A program made the translations under genes and the position numbers. A model generated the notes under the pieces. That model was not told the DNA's origin. It searched no databases and saw nothing but the letters and a program-made list of their open reading frames with translations. From Thermatribacter sp048814795 (GTDB lineage Bacteria > Atribacterota > Atribacteria > Atribacterales > Thermatribacteraceae): a stretch of DNA of 64,000 nt. The stretch lies in assembly GCA_048814795.1 (NCBI GenBank), contig CP184673.1, positions 2,126,318 to 2,190,317 of the forward strand, written 5' to 3'. Below, one piece after another: positions 59,265 to 64,000 of the stretch (positions are counted from its first letter, which is position 1; each line of letters opens with the position of its first letter).

Positions 59265-60644
59265 ATGGGAAAAACCAAAGTTACCATTGTTGGGGCAGGA
59301 AGTGCCGTTTTTGGCCTTTCTACGTTAGTTGGTATACTCCGTCATCCCGACTTACGAGGTATCAAACTATTCCTGCACGATATAAACGAGGAGGGATTAC
59401 GAAAAATCCACCGCTTAGCAGAGAAAATGAATCAGGCCTTTGGCTCAGAAGTAACAGTAAAAAGCTCAATCCATCGGGACGAAGCCCTGGAAGGAGCTTC
59501 CTTTGTGGTGCTCTCCATTGCCATTGACCGGGAAAAGTGCTGGAAACTGGACCGGGACATCGCTTTAAAATACGGAATCAACCACTATGCCGAAAATGGA
59601 GGACCGGGAGCTTTTGCTCACACTGCCCGGAATCTTTCAGTTATTATGCCCATTCTCAAAGACATGGAAAAGTACTGCCCCGATGCCTGGCTCCTGAATT
59701 TCACCAATCCGGTACCCAAGATATGTACAGCAGCATCTCTTTATACCAGTATAAAAACTATTGGCATCTGTCACCAGATCAACTTTGGTTATTACATTCT
59801 GGCTGGACTTTTCAGAGAGGAACTGGGACTGAAGCTGCCTCACGACTTTGCTTTCCGCTGGAACGACCAATCTCTGGCTCTGTTTCGGATGATGAGTAAA
59901 AAAGGGAAAGAACATTTTCAAATCCGGGCCTGGGGGCTCAATCACTTCACCTGGATGATTTCGGTAACTGATCGCCAGACCGGTGAAGACCTCTATCCCC
60001 AAATTTGTGAAAAGGTGGAAAAAGCTCCTTCCTTTTTTGAACCACTCACCATGGAAACATTCCGCATTTTTGGGCTCATGCCGGTACCAGGTGACTGCCA
60101 TCTCTGTGAATACCTGCCTTACACTCACAACGTAAATCGCAAAACCTGGGAGCGATACGACATCCAGATGTACGACTTCGAGTGGGCCGAGCGGAACCGA
60201 CAAAAGATGTGGAAGGAAATAGAACATATCCTGGAAGACAAGACCCCGCTTGAAAAAATGGGAGAAGTGGAAACCGAACGAGGAGAGTTCATAATTGCCG
60301 GTATTCTCAAAAACCTGAATTCCTATGAAGAAGCGGTGAACATTCCCAACCGGGGATACATCCAAAACCTTCCTGAAGGAGCAATTGTGGAAGTGCCAGC
60401 CTTGCTGGGAAATACTGGCCCCTTAGGAATAGCCCTGGGGAAGCTCCCCGAACCCATTGCCGAGCTCTGTCGCCGGCAGGCGCTTATCACGGAACTCACC
60501 GTACGGGCCATTGTGGAAGAAGACCGCTCACTTGCTCTGCAGGCCCTGGCTCTGGATCCCATGATCGATGATCCAGAAGTTGCCCGGAAGCTCCTTGAGG
60601 AATACCTCAAAGCCTTCGATCCCTATCTTGAATTCAAACTGTAA
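59265..60644 (+). CDS. Glycoside hydrolase family 4 enzyme
   Basis: The 459-residue GH4 enzyme uses NAD+ and a divalent metal for hydrolysis by oxidation and elimination. The N-terminal Rossmann site is KVTIVGAGSAVFGLSTLVGI; YAENGGPGAFAHTARNLSVI follows; LLNFTNPVPKICTAASLY is the NPxP motif; the metal-ligand Cys and His lie in TIGICHQINFGY. The motif is CHQ where characterised subfamilies have CHE, CHS or CN-type variants, so the glycosidic linkage and whether the substrate is phosphorylated cannot be told. It lies 13 bases after the regulator gene. Confidence 0.9.
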   Translation: MGKTKVTIVGAGSAVFGLSTLVGILRHPDLRGIKLFLHDINEEGLRKIHRLAEKMNQAFGSEVTVKSSIHRDEALEGASFVVLSIAIDREKCWKLDRDIALKYGINHYAENGGPGAFAHTARNLSVIMPILKDMEKYCPDAWLLNFTNPVPKICTAASLYTSIKTIGICHQINFGYYILAGLFREELGLKLPHDFAFRWNDQSLALFRMMSKKGKEHFQIRAWGLNHFTWMISVTDRQTGEDLYPQICEKVEKAPSFFEPLTMETFRIFGLMPVPGDCHLCEYLPYTHNVNRKTWERYDIQMYDFEWAERNRQKMWKEIEHILEDKTPLEKMGEVETERGEFIIAGILKNLNSYEEAVNIPNRGYIQNLPEGAIVEVPALLGNTGPLGIALGKLPEPIAELCRRQALITELTVRAIVEEDRSLALQALALDPMIDDPEVARKLLEEYLKAFDPYLEFKL

Positions 60645-60745
60645 AGGAGGTGAGAAAAGAGGGTTTAGCCCTACTCAAGGTGCAGGAAAGAAAAGCACCT
60701 GTTCACTAACCTTACACTTTTACTTTTAAAGGGGGTTAAGTTAAA

Positions 60746-62002
60746 ATGAAATGTAAATTGTGGATTTCCTTTCTGGTGTTAATCGTGCTGACAGCCTTCT
60801 TAGCAACCAGTGCTTTAGCCCAAGAAAAGGTCACTATTCGCTGGCTCTTTGAAACCGATTTTGGTGGAGGATGGAAGGTACTCATCGAAAACTTTGAGAA
60901 AACACATCCCAACATTAAAGTGGAAATGCAGGAGGGTCCTTCAGCAACTAACACCCGTGAAGATATGTACACCACCTCTTTCATGGCTGGAGAAAGCACC
61001 TATGACATGGCCTACGCTGATTTGATCTGGGTGCCCAAGTTTGCCGCTGCAGGATGGATCATTCCTCTGGGAGATCGTCTCACTCCATATGAAATCGCTC
61101 AGTTCTTGCCAGGAGACATCGCTGGAGGAATGTATCAGGGGAAACTCTACCGCATTCCCAGTCAGTCCGACGCTGGCATGCTCTACTACCGCAAAGACCT
61201 CCTGGAAGAAGCAGGTTTTGAGCCACCAATAACCTGGAACGACCTGGTGGAACAAGCGCAAAAACTGCAAAATCCGCCAGATCTGTGGGGATTCGTGTGG
61301 CAGGGCAACCAGTACGAAGGTTTGATCTGCGATTACCTGGAACTACTATGGGGAGCAGGTGGCGAATTGCTGGATGCAGAAGGTAATGTAGTTCTTGACC
61401 AGGGTACCGCAGCAGTGGAAGCCTTACAATTTATGTATGACGTCATCAACACCTATAAGATCTCCCCACCAGGAGTTACCACCTATCAAGAGGAAGAATC
61501 ACGTCATGTGTTCCATAACGGACAGGCAGTATTTCACCGCAACTGGCCCTATGTGTGGACCCTGGCTCAGAAAGAAGACTCACCCATAAAGGGCAAAGTA
61601 GGTATCACTCCCATGGTCCACAAAGAGGGATTCCGGAGTGCAGCTACCCAAGGAGGATGGGGATGGACAATTTCCAAATTCAGCAAACACCAGGAAGAAG
61701 CCTGGGAATGGATAAAGTTTGCTACCAGCTATGAATCGCAAAAAATTCTCCACTTTTACAATGGCTACATTCCCACCCGCCATGCCCTTTTTGCGGATCC
61801 CGACATCCTTAAAGAAAGTCCCCATTATCCCGCTCTATGGCGAGTACAAATCAATGCCCGAACCAGACCACAACATCCCCAGTATGCTCAGATTTCGGAT
61901 ATTCTCCAGAGGAATCTCCACGCTGGCTTAACCGGAACCATAAAACCCGAAGAGGCAATCAAACGTGCCGCTCAAGAAATCAGAGAATTACTGGGACAAT
62001 AA
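60746..62002 (+). CDS. Family 1 sugar ABC transporter substrate-binding protein
   Basis: The 418-residue protein has a signal peptide (FLVLIVLTAFLATSALAQEK) and the SBP_bac_1 fold: ENFEKTHPNIKVEMQEGPSA, YDMAYADLIWVPKFAAAGWI, YRIPSQSDAGMLYYRKDLLE and GGWGWTISKFSKHQEEAWEW. It binds a mono- or oligosaccharide for the permeases that follow. A hairpin with GC-rich stem separates it from the permease gene. Confidence 0.93.
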   Translation: MKCKLWISFLVLIVLTAFLATSALAQEKVTIRWLFETDFGGGWKVLIENFEKTHPNIKVEMQEGPSATNTREDMYTTSFMAGESTYDMAYADLIWVPKFAAAGWIIPLGDRLTPYEIAQFLPGDIAGGMYQGKLYRIPSQSDAGMLYYRKDLLEEAGFEPPITWNDLVEQAQKLQNPPDLWGFVWQGNQYEGLICDYLELLWGAGGELLDAEGNVVLDQGTAAVEALQFMYDVINTYKISPPGVTTYQEEESRHVFHNGQAVFHRNWPYVWTLAQKEDSPIKGKVGITPMVHKEGFRSAATQGGWGWTISKFSKHQEEAWEWIKFATSYESQKILHFYNGYIPTRHALFADPDILKESPHYPALWRVQINARTRPQHPQYAQISDILQRNLHAGLTGTIKPEEAIKRAAQEIRELLGQ

Positions 62003-62024
62003 ATTATTGAAGCAGCAAAAAACT

Positions 62025-62048
62025 GGGGGGCGGGTGTATCCGCCCCCC
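62025..62048 (+). terminator. GC-rich hairpin between binding-protein and permease genes
   Basis: GGGGGGCGG (62025-62033) pairs perfectly with CCGCCCCCC (62040-62048) around a 6-base loop, 22 bases after the binding-protein stop. No U run follows. It is in the same position as the hairpins at 23234 and 38676. Confidence 0.75.
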
Positions 62049-62065
62049 GCAGGCGGGTGACAGTT

Positions 62066-62968
62066 ATGGCCTACCGAAAAAAACCTTTTCTCACCGATCG
62101 ACGTTTTGGATATCTTCTCCTGCTTCCGGCTCTCTTTCTTTTTGGATTGGTTATCGTCTATCCGGTAGCCAGAAACCTTTACCTTTCTTTCCATGAGAAA
62201 AGCATTGCCACCGGGATGACAGAAAGCTTTGCGGGCTTTAAACACTACCTGAAAATATTCACAAAAGATTTACGTTTTCGCCAGGCTCTGGGAAATACCC
62301 TCTATTTTACAGCAGTATCAGTGAGTATAGAGTTTTTGTTAGGGCTTGCCTTCGCACTGCTTTTAAACCTTAGCTTCCGTTTTCGAAACTTCGCCCGAGC
62401 CAGCGTTATCCTTCCCTGGGCTTTGCCCACTGCGGTGATGGCCATGGCCTGGAGATGGATTTATCACGACATTTACGGTGTAGCCAATGATATTCTTCTT
62501 CGCCTGGGAATCATTCGCGAAGCAGTGGCCTGGTTGGGAAAAAGCCCCCTGGCTATGCATGCCACCATTTTTGCTGACGTCTGGAAAACCACTTCCTTTA
62601 TGGCCTTGATGCTACTTGCCGGGTTACAATCCATTCCTCAAGAACTCTACGCAGCTTCCAGCATCGATGGTGCTGGTGGTTGGGCACGGTTTCGCTACAT
62701 TACCCTTCCTCTTCTGCGACCGGTTATCATTCTGGCTCTCCTTTTTAGAGGTTTGCAGGCTTTTGCAGTTTTTGACCTCATCTGGGTGTTAACTCAGGGG
62801 GGACCGGGAGGAACTACTGAAACACTATCGGTATACCTTTACAGCTACACCTTTCGATATTTGAACCTGGGCTATGGCTCTGCCCTCTCTGTAGCCATTT
62901 TTGCTCTTTCCCTAATCATCATTTTTATAATCCTTTCTTTCCAGAAAGAAGAGGTGGAACTGGGATGA
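62066..62968 (+). CDS. Sugar ABC transporter permease (MalF/UgpA-like)
   Basis: The 300-residue permease has six predicted helices, starting with FGYLLLLPALFLFGLVIVYP, and the EAA coupling loop ELYAASSIDGAGGWARFRYI with TLPLLRPV. An upstream GTG at 62057 is also possible; the ATG at 62066 is preferred. It overlaps the next permease gene by 4 bases. No ATPase gene is in the operon, so a shared MalK/MsmK-like ATPase from elsewhere is expected. Confidence 0.92.
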   Translation: MAYRKKPFLTDRRFGYLLLLPALFLFGLVIVYPVARNLYLSFHEKSIATGMTESFAGFKHYLKIFTKDLRFRQALGNTLYFTAVSVSIEFLLGLAFALLLNLSFRFRNFARASVILPWALPTAVMAMAWRWIYHDIYGVANDILLRLGIIREAVAWLGKSPLAMHATIFADVWKTTSFMALMLLAGLQSIPQELYAASSIDGAGGWARFRYITLPLLRPVIILALLFRGLQAFAVFDLIWVLTQGGPGGTTETLSVYLYSYTFRYLNLGYGSALSVAIFALSLIIIFIILSFQKEEVELG

Positions 62969-63801
62969 AAACCAAAAAAGCCAAAACAATTTTACTTTGT
63001 ATCCTGATAGCTCTTGTGGTTGCTTTCAGTCTTTCACCCTTCCTCTGGCAGGTCATTACCTCTTTCAAACCCTCCCAGGAAATCTTCTCACGTCCTGTAA
63101 AATACCTACCAAGCCATATTGACTTAAGCGCCTATTCACGGATTTTCATCCACCACCCCTTTGGAAGACAAATACTTAACAGTATAGTCATAGCCTCTGT
63201 CAGCACTTTTCTGTGTCTCTTAGTAGCTTCCCTGGCGGCCTATGCTGTAGCACGATTTAAAATAATGGGAGGGCGAAGCTTCTTGCTCTTTATTCTTTTT
63301 TTATCCCTTTTTCCACCAGTGGTTCTCATCGTTCCCCTTTACGAAATGGTCAGCTCCTGGGGGTTGATGAACAACTGGCTGGCATTAATTGTACCTTATG
63401 CTTCCCTGAATCTTCCCTTCGCCATCTGGGTCATGAACAGCTTTTTCCAGCAAATACCGCGTGCTCTGGAGGACGCTGCCAAAGTCGATGGCTTAAGCCG
63501 CTTAGGAATCCTGGTGCGTATCATTCTCCCACTTTCGGCACCGGCTCTGGCCACTACCGCAATCCTGGTCTTTATCTTTTGCTGGAATGAATTTTTACTT
63601 GCCCTGACTTTCATGACCCGGGATACTGCTCGAACTGTGCCGGTTGGGATAGCCATGCTCTCCGGAGCTTCACAGTACGAAATCCCCTGGGATCAGATCT
63701 CCGCAGCCACAGTCCTCACCACTTTACCCCTGGTGACTTTTGTAATTCTTTTCCAGAGAAAGATTGTGGAAGGTCTAACCGCCGGGGCAGTTAAAGGATG
63801 A
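62965..63801 (+). CDS. Sugar ABC transporter permease (MalG/UgpE-like)
   Basis: The 278-residue permease has six helices (ILLCILIALVVAFSLSPFLW first), the periplasmic SFKPSQEIFSRPVKYLPSHI, and the EAA loop RALEDAAKVDGLSRLGILVR with IILPLSAPALATTAI. It ends TAGAVKG, typical of the family. It completes the transporter membrane dimer with the preceding gene. Confidence 0.93.
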   Translation: MKTKKAKTILLCILIALVVAFSLSPFLWQVITSFKPSQEIFSRPVKYLPSHIDLSAYSRIFIHHPFGRQILNSIVIASVSTFLCLLVASLAAYAVARFKIMGGRSFLLFILFLSLFPPVVLIVPLYEMVSSWGLMNNWLALIVPYASLNLPFAIWVMNSFFQQIPRALEDAAKVDGLSRLGILVRIILPLSAPALATTAILVFIFCWNEFLLALTFMTRDTARTVPVGIAMLSGASQYEIPWDQISAATVLTTLPLVTFVILFQRKIVEGLTAGAVKG

Positions 63802-64000
63802 TAATTTATTGAATCAAGTAAAGGGGGAAAGGGCTATCAGAACTGCAAAGCTCAAAGTAAAAAACCAAGACCTGATTCTATAACTGCTTTGGAACGCTTT
63901 TAATCCAAATCACTACCTTGTAGACTTGAAAGTTTACCAGTGAAATAAAAGACCGGGTTTTCGAGCACATAGATGGCTAAGCCGTCCGTCGAGTGTCATG
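63802..64000. other. Window end without a supported gene
   Basis: The last 199 bases show no supported gene. A minus-strand frame of about 32 codons between 63902 and 64000 (DGLAIYVLENPVFYFTGKLS) could be the tail of a gene beyond the window, but I do not recognise it. Confidence 0.4.

Noticed and set aside
59637..60365. A 242-codon minus-strand frame opposite GH4
   Set aside because: It is antisense to a well-supported GH4 gene, with no motifs.

Overview
The window looks like the chromosome of an anaerobic, possibly thermophilic, sugar-fermenting diderm bacterium, for example a member of Atribacterota or a similar deep lineage. No 16S gene is present, so this placement is inference. It rests on an LptD-like outer-membrane protein, methionyl-tRNA synthetase split into two genes, several binding-protein-dependent sugar transporters, GH3 and GH4 glycosidases, a PerR/peroxiredoxin pair, radical SAM proteins and a nickel-pincer cofactor cluster.

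Layout. Bases 1-5.3 kb hold a minus-strand housekeeping operon: metG, tRNA-binding subunit, tatD, bifunctional-nuclease-type protein, TIGR00725 protein, Asp23-like protein, a small Cys-rich protein, rsmA and secA. A SPASM radical SAM gene lies at 5.4-6.9 kb, facing an alcohol dehydrogenase, purK and a phosphoesterase. cheW at 10.8-11.3 kb is followed by a collapsed chemoreceptor pseudogene, then by an intact TnpB-only IS200/IS605-type element at 11.4-12.8 kb.

Bases 12.8-30 kb are the most plastic part. A URO-D-like gene and a ribose-type permease remain from a transporter operon whose ATPase gene survives only as its 3' end. Behind it lie decayed ISLre2, IS3, IS1595 and IS256 elements, a 45-bp copy of the 3' half of a tRNA-Arg gene, a NucS-like nuclease gene and a 127-bp attC-like palindrome. 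An intact ribose-type transporter with two SDR genes, a DeoR regulator and another URO-D-like gene follows. Then come perR-peroxiredoxin, the intact tRNA-Arg(ACG) and a decayed MNT/HEPN pair.

Bases 32.1-43.2 kb form a LacI-controlled minus-strand cluster: lacI, URO-D-like gene, Opp-type transporter, GH3 glycosidase and a VOC protein, probably for oligosaccharide uptake and hydrolysis. Bases 43.3-49.0 kb carry DUF3842-larC-cbiM-cbiN-cbiQ-cbiO-larE-larB: nickel import plus nickel-pincer cofactor synthesis, without larA. Bases 49.3-56.8 kb hold a UPF1-like helicase, an LptD-like protein and exported proteins of unknown function. Bases 56.9-57.7 kb are a non-coding array of hairpins. Bases 58.2-63.8 kb are a plus-strand LacI-GH4-sugar transporter operon without its own ATPase.

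Recurring themes are three URO-D-like paralogues plus one fragment, all next to carbohydrate transport or catabolic genes and without corrinoid or haem partners, and a strong hairpin directly after each of the three binding-protein genes.
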